64,000 bases of DNA from Balanoglossus misakiensis (lineage: Eukaryota; Hemichordata): NCBI GenBank assembly GCA_040954595.2, contig CM082596.2, positions 2,852,001 through 2,916,000 of the forward strand, written 5' to 3'. The position numbers were made by a program, and so were the translations under genes. The notes under the pieces are model-generated. The model was not told where the DNA came from, searched no databases, and saw only the letters and a list, made by a program, of their open reading frames with translations. Numbering within the stretch: the first letter of the stretch is position 1; every line of letters starts with the position of its first letter. Below, piece by piece: positions 23,901-61,464 of the stretch.

Positions 23901-26900
23901 TTTCATTAAAATAATGTGAAAATGTATCTCAAAGCACTGAACACCATAATTATAAAACTTCACTAGGCGGTGAAAATCGCAAACATGTATGCACGTTCTG
24001 TTGAAATATTTTCCAATGAGACTCGGACAGATAAAATGCTGAAACATCCACGGAATTTGCGGCACAGAAACAAATTGCAGGAAGGGAAGTGAAGGAGGAT
24101 AATGGAAAATCCGGAAGCAAAAATACCAGAAACTGACTGACGATGACTGAAGGGTGGCCTTGGAGAATGGCAGGTTTTCTTGCTGACTGACATGAAATGG
24201 CAGCCTCATTAAAGTGACATACTTCACAAATTTACTGATCATTAAGTGGCCGATAAGGGTATGATAAGTGAAACTGCAACTTTGCTCTTTAAATATTTAT
24301 GGCAAAGGGTCGTGACCTATTAAGTTTTCTCAGGGAAGCGCCATTTCACATCGAAGTGGTCAAAAACCCTACGGATGGTGATATTGCACAGTGATGATGC
24401 AGGATTAGAGTTTAAGCCTAATCTTTGTGGATTTAATCATGGTTTCAGTAGCATGCAATAATCGTGCACATACACAGTTGTATGTAACCATTGCCATATG
24501 CCCTGGTATGTGTACATACCATTTAGACTGATCCATTTGGTGTTGCTACACCCACTGGAAAACCAGCAACTTCATTTATGGCCTGGAAATTAGGTATATT
24601 CTTCCGTTGTACTATTTTTTCACAACTCATTAAACTACTTCCACCTGCTCGTGACTGAACTATTGTCAGACGTTTAGTTTTGCCCACAATGACTTGTGAA
24701 TCAGATACATACATGTACTTTGGCCTGGTCCCAGGGTCTAATGCCAGACCTATCTTTAAAACATTATTCCAAATGAAGAATGATTTTCCTTGTCTCTCTT
24801 GCCATTCAGTATGACATAAAGACATCTGTGACATATTAAAATCTCTAGGGTTTAGTCCAGAGGTACACTGAGGTATATTTGCACAGTTTATCGCCCAAAG
24901 CATTTTATGATTTGTTAAGTATGTCTGAGTCCAGACTTAGCCCCGGATTGCAAAGCTATATACACCAGTTAATGTTTATAGCCATTGGCAATTCATTTCA
25001 TTCAATGTCCTGAACACTGGACTATAATTATTTCCTTCGTCAAGACTGTCGCACTCTCTTGCAATCAGTATAGACATTTATGCACAGTTTCATCACCATG
25101 GTTTGGTTCTAGTTTCTTATTCAAGTATAGCTGTCTTGCCTATTGGCTACTGTAACGTGTGTCTTTAATTCAATTTGCGATTGATGATATTCTAAATTCC
25201 GCTTTGCATCAATCACAAATAATATTGCTAGTCATATTGACATCATAAGAAATTCCAACCATGACATAAAAACTTGATTTACATTAGTGAACAGCATTTT
25301 AAATAAATTATATAGTATTCAATTTTTAAAATTTACTTGGGAAAGAATTAAACCAGCCATGAAAATTGGTCCATGTAGCAGGTTGCGGGTCTCATTGTTA
25401 TTTTATGAATACCATACCAGCATAATTTGCTTCAGCTATAGTTGGTCTGCCATCCATCCATCTATATTTATTTTTTTATTTCTATTTTGTATATTCGAGA
25501 AGAGAGAATACACAGAATAGTTTGCAATTTATCATCACTGTGACTATATACATCTACATACATGTACTGTATTCACAAATTTCCCCTGGAAAATACCTGT
25601 AATTTATTTTGACTCTGCTGAATGCCGTGGCTGCAAGAGAACACATGGTGGCTATAAAATTTCAAGCTGATTAAATTCAGTGGTTTGGCTAACAAATTTC
25701 CTGTAGCGCTCTTCAAAGGACAGTAAAATTGGCCTTCTATTGACCTACTGGGAGAGAAAGATTAGATGTTCTCAGTGAAAACCTGATTTTATCAGGGTAT
25801 TCTGAAATCAGTATTATTAATAGACAAGGTTGACTGTATTTATTTTTGTTACAAATTTAGGCAAGAGAGTGGTCGCTTAATTTTTTTAAATACTTAAATA
25901 TCAATAAATTTATGAAAACTTACAAAAGAGAGTGTGGTCACGATTTATAATTATTAAGTATTACAGATCAGGTAGTATATGACAACCATAGATGTCAAAT
26001 AACACAGGTTCATTTCATTTCATAACACAGTAATTGAGGCAGACATCTGCTTTGAATATTGATCAGTAAAGTTAATTAATACATTACCCTGCACAGATCT
26101 ATAAAATGTATAATTTAATATGTCATTTAATGCTTTTAATCACCTACCCCTTGAAAGTCATAAAAGTTTGTCCCATTAACTTGTAATGATTTTGTTTCTA
26201 ATTATCTAAAGCTGCTCTGATATTAAAAGTAAAAAAAAAGGGGGAAATGAATAACAAGTAAACTTACTGAGCACTTAATTTCATTCAAAGATTTAACTTG
26301 AAATATACATGCGGATGATGTATGCTAATTTCCTAACTTGAAATAGACATGTATGCTAATTTCCTAACTTGAAATATACATATATGTTAATTTCCAAACA
26401 TAAGCAAAAAAATAGTAACTTAGTACATATCAGGGGAGGAAGTGCAGACTATTGATGAACTGAGTGTATATTTAATTTTGAAGGACTAAGTTATATAGTA
26501 TACTGTTGAGAATCATTGATTGTCTGGTTGTAATGCGCGACCCCGACTTCGTGACATGTTACAAATCATTCCAGTGGCGGATATCGAAATGGAATAAATT
26601 AAACATGGCTGCACAGCGTATATACACTAACGAGCCCAGTTTTACGTTAGCAACAGGAACTGCGGGCTGGCACAGATCGAAACACACCCCTACAATTTGT
26701 GAAATTTGAGTTATCTTTCAAAAAAGGTCGAAGCTTCAGGTTCTTAAAGTGTCCAAGTAATTTACCGATCGGCGATCTCGTTTGAGAACGAGAAAAGTCG
26801 TGGACTTCGGTCCAGCTTAGATACCGCGTTTAGCGTCGTTCGCAACCGGGACCTCCGTTGCTGAAAGCCCGATCGCCAAGCTCTGCGCGCCGCTCTTACA

Positions 26901-27190
26901 CGACATGTACTCAACACTGGACATCGCCGAGATAATCTAGTTAAAAACTGATAAAACAAGCGATAGATATCAACGTTAATCTATGTAAGATATCTCACCG
27001 TTGCATCCTCGCCGGCGTAATGACTAATCACTCTCCGCCCGCCGGGGTGTCGGTGACACCAATCGGTGATGTCGTACACTTTGTCATTGATGACTAGCCA
27101 CTGATCGTCGCGCTTGCTGTGTTCCTGTATTTCGTTCCAGGTCAGAGTCCGTGATATTCCGTTCTCATGACTGTCGCCACCTTTACCCAT
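8987..27190 (-). CDS. FADS2: Front-end fatty acid desaturase (FADS2-like, delta-6 type), 10 coding exons
   Basis: An ER membrane enzyme that inserts a double bond between an existing one and the carboxyl end of polyunsaturated acyl-CoAs, using electrons from its fused cytochrome b5. Exons in order: 27190-26999, 12275-12180, 12034-11837, 11064-10963, 10674-10488, 10366-10290, 10030-9933, 9762-9586, 9404-9279, 9038-8987. All are GT/AG and sum to 1,305 bases, giving 434 residues (human FADS2 444). Visible: b5 heme motif HPGG at 48-51 with second ligand His57; histidine boxes HDLGH (170-174), HFQHH (207-211) and QIEHH (372-376); and C-terminal LWYDAYYHG. It starts MGKGG exactly as vertebrate FADS2. 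QIEHH, with Gln in place of the first His, marks front-end desaturases. Regioselectivity (delta-5, 6 or 8) cannot be read from sequence. Confidence 0.95.
9586..11064 (-). CDS. FADS2: FADS exons 4-8 (catalytic histidine boxes)
   Basis: Exon 4 (11064-10963) carries HDLGH. Exon 5 (10674-10488) carries HFQHH. Exons 6 and 7 (10366-10290, 10030-9933) code hydrophobic membrane segments. Exon 8 (9762-9586) carries [15 protein letters not shown] and QIEH, and the last His of the third box is split across the exon 8/9 junction. Phases 1, 0, 2, 2 at successive junctions agree exactly. Confidence 0.94.
11065..11836 (-). other. FADS intron 3
   Basis: A 772-base intron between exons 3 and 4. It contains a short TAGAA microsatellite (about 11286-11302) and otherwise AT-rich sequence. 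No gene was seen. Confidence 0.8.
18407..18442. repeat. TG/CA dinucleotide tract with palindromic core
   Basis: Alternating CA then TG around a central CATG, followed by an imperfect TGTGGG run. It can form alternating purine-pyrimidine (Z-type) or cruciform structure. It lies in FADS intron 1. Confidence 0.85.
20411..20428. repeat. Poly-G tract
   Basis: Five Gs, an A, then a run of a dozen or so Gs on the plus strand. It has guanine-quadruplex potential and lies just before the CpG-rich segment at 20447-20731. Confidence 0.85.
20447..20663 (+). other. Unassigned 72-codon ORF in CpG-rich segment, with KEN motif
   Basis: An ATG-initiated frame of 72 codons rich in Ser, Thr, Arg and Lys, containing SPNKENILG (a KEN-box-like motif) and ending [20 protein letters not shown] palindrome (E2F-type) lies at 20592-20601. 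After its stop, a second frame stays open to a good donor (G|GTAAGG at 20731/20732). I do not recognise the family. It could be chance, a broken exon or a nested first exon. Confidence 0.25.
24523..24903 (-). other. Unassigned 126-codon ORF inside FADS intron 1
   Basis: ATG to TAA on the FADS strand. The composition is balanced (Gly, Pro, Lys, Asp and Trp all present, no low complexity), unlike the AT-driven random frames nearby. No domain is recognised. No clear splice acceptor is seen just upstream, and an imperfect hairpin (GGTATGT, 2-base loop, ACATACC) follows the stop. It may be a remnant of a transposon protein, an alternative exon or chance. Confidence 0.3.
26295..26395. repeat. Tandem repeat, about 31-bp unit, three copies
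   Basis: Three units beginning AACTTGAAATA and ending CTAATTTCCT (26295-26334, 26335-26365, 26366-26395). The first unit has a 9-base internal expansion. It lies 600 bases downstream of FADS exon 1. Confidence 0.9.
26999..27190 (-). CDS. FADS2: FADS exon 1 (cytochrome b5 domain)
   Basis: Sixty-four codons coding the MGKGG start and most of the b5 domain, including HPGG and the HYAGEDAT strand. It ends at an ACG|GTGAGA donor in phase 0, and a 14.7-kb intron separates it from the rest of the gene. The surrounding 200-300 bases are CpG-rich, as expected at a promoter. Confidence 0.95.
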
Positions 27191-27890
27191 CCTGTGCGGA
27201 ACACCGGCTATCTATTATATAAATCTTTTATGCTTGTGCAACCCAGTGTGAACAAACGTGTCCCCACGTCATATGTCATGTTGTATATCTGACAGACGAT
27301 ATGGGCTTCACCACTCTCTTTGATAGGGGGAAGGCCATATAACAACTCACTGTCGAGACTTGAGGGCGTCGTATGTACTGTAATAGACTCAAGATTGTGC
27401 TATATATTTACAGTAAACAATAAATAATATTCATTAATTTATTTCACCTGTTTCAAATTAGATAATGACATTAACGGTAGCTAAAAAGTCCATGTTATTG
27501 ATGCATATGCATCATTGAAACACTAAACATGCAACAATTTTTGCACAGAAGATGTTTAACATCTCTTCTACCATCTGAAAAAGAAGGATATACAATTCTT
27601 AGGGAACAAAATGAAATTGCATTGTGACCTGTGGCCGATCAAGCTACAGGTGTGTCTCGAAGTGAATGAGAGAAATCAATTGTGACAACAATAATGCTGT
27701 AAAAATAATTGATCGCTCTGTACTTAGATGGACGGCCAGACACTGACAACCACAAATCGATTTCTTTGGCCAACAGAGTTTGGATGAAAACCGCCGGTTT
27801 CGACCGTCCACGACCAGACAACTGGTAGATGTGTAAGAAAACCCTGAAGTTCCTTGGTACTGCGGCTGAAAGGGGTAAGCAATGACTAAC

Positions 27891-28019
27891 TGAGTGAGTG
27901 AGTGAGTGAGTGAGTGAGTGAATGAATGAATGGATAAATGAATGAATGAACGAATGAACGAACGAATGAATGAATAGACTGGTGTATGGATGGATGGGCA
28001 AATGAATGAACGAATGAAG
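27891..28019. repeat. Compound tetranucleotide microsatellite
   Basis: Seven or so GAGT units pass into GAAT units and then mixed GAAC/GAAT units, with interrupted tails to about 28019. It lies about 700 bases upstream of the FADS start codon. Confidence 0.95.
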
Positions 28020-31000
28020 TAAAAAGGAATGTTGTAATCCAACGTGGCTGGATGACGAACTTCATCATCTTGCAGAAACTGTAAACGCATTCTACTTTCT
28101 ACAAAAGAGCGACCAGGTGACTCGTCCACATACAACATTCGACCAAAAAGTAACCCAAAAAGTTATCCAAAAAGTTCCTGGCTGAGCAAACAAAGACATA
28201 TCGATGATCTATTGTCAGCACAAGTACTTGAACCACGAACCATAAATCTGCCATAAAGTTATAAAGTTGTCGGTGTCCGTGATTGGTCTGTTGGTCAGCC
28301 TAGCGCCTGGAAGTGACGTGGTGAAAATAGTCAAATGACATACTGTTGGGTTTTGTACAGTTGTTGATTAATTTTGCTGCCACCCTAAACGTCTCCCTCT
28401 TGTCATTAAGACTTTCAGTTATTCGACCTTTCGTTTGACCTTCAGTTAGGTATGCATGTGAGCTTGAACTTGGATTGAACTTCGAATGAAAATTGATCTG
28501 GGGTTTTCCATTGTGTGAGTGTGTCAATGAGTTCATGGCATGTCCATAGAGATGTACATCGTAATGATTAGTGATACAAATTGTTGCATTATTCATAAGC
28601 GAAGACAAAATTTAAACTGACAACAACTCTTTTATTTGTTCTAATTAGGGTCTTAATACACAAAGACCGCTATTCTTTCAGCCTTACAGATTAAATCATC
28701 TTATCAATACTGACAAAGCCATTTGTAAACAGCTTATCGTATTAGATCGATGGCTTTAAAGAGTTGCCAGCATGTATTATGTATGGAGTGGAACAGTTCA
28801 AAACACTGTGAATTTGTTGGCTGGCAGTGAAATTTCAACAAGAGTTTTATCGCATTTGAAAAAAAGATACTCTCACAACTAGCGCTCTTTAATTAATGCG
28901 ATATGTACACAAACTATGTCTGTTTCATGCGGTTGAAATGTAACAGTTTGCTGAAATGGACACAGGTGATGTACATTTCTTCGCATTAACGAGAAACCAG
29001 TTTGAAGACTATTGGGACTCATCTTGACAGTGACATTCGCGACATTGACCTTGCATTGTCAATATAAACAGGGGATATCGGACATTGCTGGGACCGCTAC
29101 CTTTACGACCTTGTTCGACTTTTCGAGATGACCGTAATAATATGCGGTCTGGAATGCAGACCTACACGTATAGCATGATATGTGTGATATGCGGTTGCAA
29201 GTTCAGCAGACGTCGAACGAACGGGCGGCATGCATGCACACACCAGCGGTCTTACTGGCAGATTTCTCTCCCTTCGAACACGACAATGCCTACCTTTTCA
29301 AGCTCTCTGTCAATAGAATGGGACCTATGGGTAAAATACTGCGGGCCTTTTCACTTTTCAATTACCAAAACAATGACAACAATTGGTGACGGAAAAGTAC
29401 CAAACAATGAATGTTAACTCAAAGCGCTTACATGGAAGGCCAATGGGTCACTCCCGGCATCTGAGTTTTATACATGCGTCACTCCTGAAAAACGTCTGCT
29501 GCTGTATGTGTGTGTACTCAGCATAGATCGATTTTGTTTTGGTTTGTGCCAATGGGAAGCAGCTGAAATCGATGTTTGTGTCTGTATGGGGGTTTGGGTG
29601 GTGTACAATACACACAAGGCTTGTCAAATTGGTCAATGCATAGTGTACAGCCTCGGGAGACTATGCAAGTTGTGCAGCGAGGGGTGGGACTGTAGCCGGG
29701 GTTGCTGCTCGGGGGTCCGCCGGAGCACACAGCGGTCCCCGTGTACAAATTTGCGTAACGTTGTCCTAGCTGACACATTTTGTTATAAATGATATACAGC
29801 GACTTGAATGATCGCGTGTTTGTCGAAGGGGCTTTGCGACAACACCGTGGACAATGGCTTGGAACGCATTGAGTGGCGCAAAAGTGGTCTGCAGTGGCCC
29901 CTTTCATACCTGCTGTATGCTTCCCAAAAGAGTTCAAACAAATCGAAAACAATAAAACAGGCATTAATACGGACTGGTAAAATATTTGACAGACAACAGT
30001 GTTGGTGATACAATCATTTTTCCTTTGCCGTCCAGGACAAAAATTACAATAATGACTTTTCACCAGCCAACTTACATCTTTTGCAAACAGCTTTAAGATG
30101 CTCTGTTTGAACTTTGAAAGTTAAGTAATCATTTTGGCTAAAACACAATTTGATGTTTCGCTGGACCATTCAGGTATCTCCAAGCTGGTCTTAGAGACAG
30201 CAAAATCTATTGTTCCCAATGACCAGGCGTATTTTCAGTTTTACAACTTTTTTTCCACCAAAGTTGTCCAATAACGTGTTGTCGGCCACTTTGCAGGGTT
30301 TGTTGAGAAACCACACACCAGCTTTTTAACTTTAAAGTGTAGTTGATTCGCAGAACAAAAGTGGTACAATTGAACAAATTTCAAATGCTGTACATTCAGT
30401 AAGATTATTGCTTGAAGGAGAATAAAGTTTTTGCCTTTGCTAAAATTCTTTCAGAAAAGTGATATCCTCACTTCAATGTCACGGATGATTGGAAAATTTC
30501 ATGCATAGTGTTTCAAGTGACATTATTTAGAGAATGGTTGACTTTTTAATATACCTAGTTTTCCTTTCGCTCATTTCGTAGTAGCACATCCAAAAAAGAG
30601 AAACCACATTGCTGAGATAAACACAGATAAAAAGCTGAAAATAGATTCATTACAGATTTCTGTCCAACGTGTGAGCTGTCTGGGTTTGCATACCAGGCGT
30701 GTCGTGTTTCGCTGTGTAAAACGGTTAGCCTTGACAACGAATCAAGTACTGTTGTCACGCAAAAGACAACAACAACAATAACAGACGCACTTATGCACCA
30801 CTGTCCAGTACTCTCATATCGTATGTGATATGCATATCACAATATCTTTGTACACAACAATACACAATACTGGCACACTTAGCGTCTACACTATTAATTC
30901 GTACACATAAGTAACATGCCGACGGCTCTTGTATACCTATCCTTAGAACCACATGCAAAGGAGATCTATCTACTACTTTTCAAATTAGCGTAATGAAACC

Positions 31001-31262
31001 AACTCTCTGCGGGTGATTGGCCCCGTTATTGGGAATTTTAGTCCATCTGCCGTCAACTTCAAGTATATTCAGACCACGACTGGGTCACATGACCACACCT
31101 CTCCACCAAACGACTTTGAATATGTAATCACTTGTGATTGGCGGGGTTAGGGGAAGGGATAGATATATTCGCGCATTTGCGAGCCAATATTGCGCAACGG
31201 GAAATATGCATTTCCTAGGAAAAAGATGTAAATGTTAATTTCACTGCTGTTAAGAGATAGGA

Positions 31263-31316
31263 CGGCAATTAGGAGGGTACAATTAGTTTCTGACGGCTGT
31301 CATTTCCTAATTGCCG
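31263..31316. promoter_or_regulatory. Inverted repeat with homeodomain cores upstream of UBE2E
   Basis: CGGCAATTAGGA at 31263-31274 is matched by its exact reverse complement at 31305-31316. A third CAATTAG core lies between the arms, and a CTAATTA follows near 31440. TAATTG is a typical homeodomain core. The region is about 0.9 kb upstream of the UBE2E start codon. Confidence 0.45.
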
Positions 31317-32040
31317 ATGTGAAGTTGACGTGTATGCGAGCTGTTCCTGAAAGCGACACCCCCTTCTAATGGGTGACCGATTTCAGGGAATATCGCCCAC
31401 CCATTTGCCAATGGCCGCAGATATCCAGTATTTCGGCTACTCTAATTACCTATCACACCTATATTTCACGGAAGATAAACCCCCTTGGCATCAAAAAGGT
31501 CGTTGCCATGACGAATCAATAAGAAATAAATCATCGAAGTTTTTCAGGGGGAGGTGTATGGAACAGCCGCCGTTCATTTGCTGGACACACGCCGAAAACA
31601 TTTTCTCGTCTCTCCTACGAAATTAGCTTATTTCCAACGGCGAATTTCACCGTTTCAGTTTGAGTTGCTAGTGCCGATTTTTCACTTGTCGGATTCTACA
31701 GGGTTTGTTACTTCGTTTGGTGTATATTTTGACGAGTTTTGTTGAATTTTGTCTTTTCAGTTGCCATGTCATTGTTGAAGGTTTTATGCCTCAATTATTC
31801 CCTTTATTGCCCTCATCTTTAGTCTATTTGTAAAGCAGACAGTGGTTATTCCTGAAGAACTCTTCTTTTTTCTGCCGTGCAAAATTTTACCGATTGGAAT
31901 CGCAGGTCATCTAGGGGGCTTTGCACAGTGATTCCGTATGTTGTAATTCGGGGTTTTTAGTGTATTTTCATTTACTTGTAATCTGATTCGCTTTGTATCG
32001 AGAGGCGTACAGTAAGCATCAGAAGAGAGTCTACCGTCGG

Positions 32041-32178
32041 ATGAACGTGCTCCCCCTACTCGGAATCATCCGGTGGCCTTCACCCGCGACAAATCTCCTC
32101 GACTTCCGTCGGTTTGTGTTCATAGTTCTCCGCATTTTGGATTCTTCCAGACTTGGATCGGGACACAAGGGAATGTAA
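32041..32178 (+). other. Upstream ORF in the UBE2E leader
   Basis: A 45-codon frame from an ATG in weak context. Its stop (TAA at 32176-32178) lies one base before the UBE2E ATG, and its last sense codon is itself ATG, so the leader ends ATG-TAA-A-ATG. If the leader is unspliced here, this is both a uORF and a minimal start-stop element, either of which would be expected to lower or gate initiation on UBE2E. Confidence 0.5.
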
Positions 32179-32179
32179 A

Positions 32180-60735
<28,556 letters not shown>

Positions 60736-61177
60736 AAATAGTACTACAATAGTTCTCTAAAAGCAAAAACCTTTAAAATATTTGTAGAATTTGTCATTCT
60801 GGTAATCGGGATTTACTTTCTCTCTCTCTGGTAACTAGTCTACTCCATTACGACAGCTTTTAGTTTATTTTTCTGATGAGAATTTTGTGCAGTGGTCAGG
60901 GCTTGAACACTAAGTCTCTCCATACTCATTGCCAGTAAGTTAGGTGAACTTTTCAATGGCATTCACTTGCGAACCCATGCACTGGAAAGTTCATCACAAG
61001 ATTCTGCATAGACAGTCCACCTATGTGTGTGACAAAAGGTGCAGTTTTTTTCAAGCCCTGCAGCCAGTACCAAAGTGCAATTTTTAAAGAAAACAACTGA
61101 GATTTTTGCCTCTGAAAATGAAAGAAGCTGAAACATTTACTTCTCCTTTTGCCCATTTGTGTCTGAAAGCTGTGGCT

Positions 61178-61270
61178 TTAACCCTTTCACCACCATGGTC
61201 CAGTCCAAACCCATTGTTTTCTATGGTAAGGTTGGACTTCTATCGAGGGAACTAGGGGTGAAAGGGTTAA
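61178..61270. mobile_element. 93-bp TTAA hairpin MITE
   Basis: Begins TTAACCCTTTCACC and ends with the reverse complement GGTGAAAGGGTTAA. The inner arms continue with GTCCAA/TTGGAC. TTAA at both ends fits a piggyBac/Kolobok-type target duplication. It is too short to code for anything and lies about 440 bases after the UBE2E stop. Confidence 0.7.
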
Positions 61271-61343
61271 CACTATGGCTGCAAGGGATAGCTGATTTCC
61301 AGGGAAAAGTTGCACAAACAGCTGTCAGTGCTGTTTTCCCCGG

Positions 61344-61464
61344 AAAACAGGTTTCAGAGAACACAAAGGAGCCAGTCGGCATGTGAATCAGATTCAGTTG
61401 TCTGATGCATCTGAATCTCCATGTGATATTCTCTGCAATCTGATTCATATGCCAGCCCTGTTTT
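61344..61464. repeat. Imperfect foldback repeat
   Basis: Arms of 17 bases matching at 16 (61378-61394 with 61437-61453) are extended by AAAACAGG/CCTGTTTT outer arms. A competing inner hairpin uses AGATTCAG/CTGAATCT. Just to the left, CTGTTTTCC-CC-GGAAAACAG forms a separate 9-bp stem (61331-61350). Confidence 0.8.

Larger units (their letters stand above)
12276..26998 (-). other. FADS intron 1 (14.7 kb)
   Basis: A large first intron, mostly AT-rich and without recognisable genes. Notable contents, listed separately: a TG/CA tract (18407-18442), a C-rich recurring motif (18640-18790), a CpG-rich segment with an E2F-like palindrome (20447-20731), a 126-codon ORF on the FADS strand (24523-24903) and a 31-bp tandem repeat (26295-26395). 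Confidence 0.85.
27191..32179. promoter_or_regulatory. Divergent FADS/UBE2E intergenic region
   Basis: Five kilobases between the two divergent start codons. The FADS side is CpG-rich near 27191-27300, followed by a tetranucleotide repeat (27891-28019). The middle (29.0-30.1 kb) is GC-richer with several overlapping open frames of no recognised family. The UBE2E side (31.0-32.2 kb) has a homeodomain-type inverted repeat and the probable 5' UTR. An ATG frame of 85 codons at 31369-31626 resembles nothing known to me. Confidence 0.5.

Noticed and set aside
27639-28138. Open frames with HSFIHSF-type repeats
   Set aside because: They are the tetranucleotide microsatellite read in register, not genes.
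31369-31626. 85-codon ATG frame upstream of UBE2E as a gene
   Set aside because: No recognised domain and no splice context. More likely a chance frame in the promoter region.
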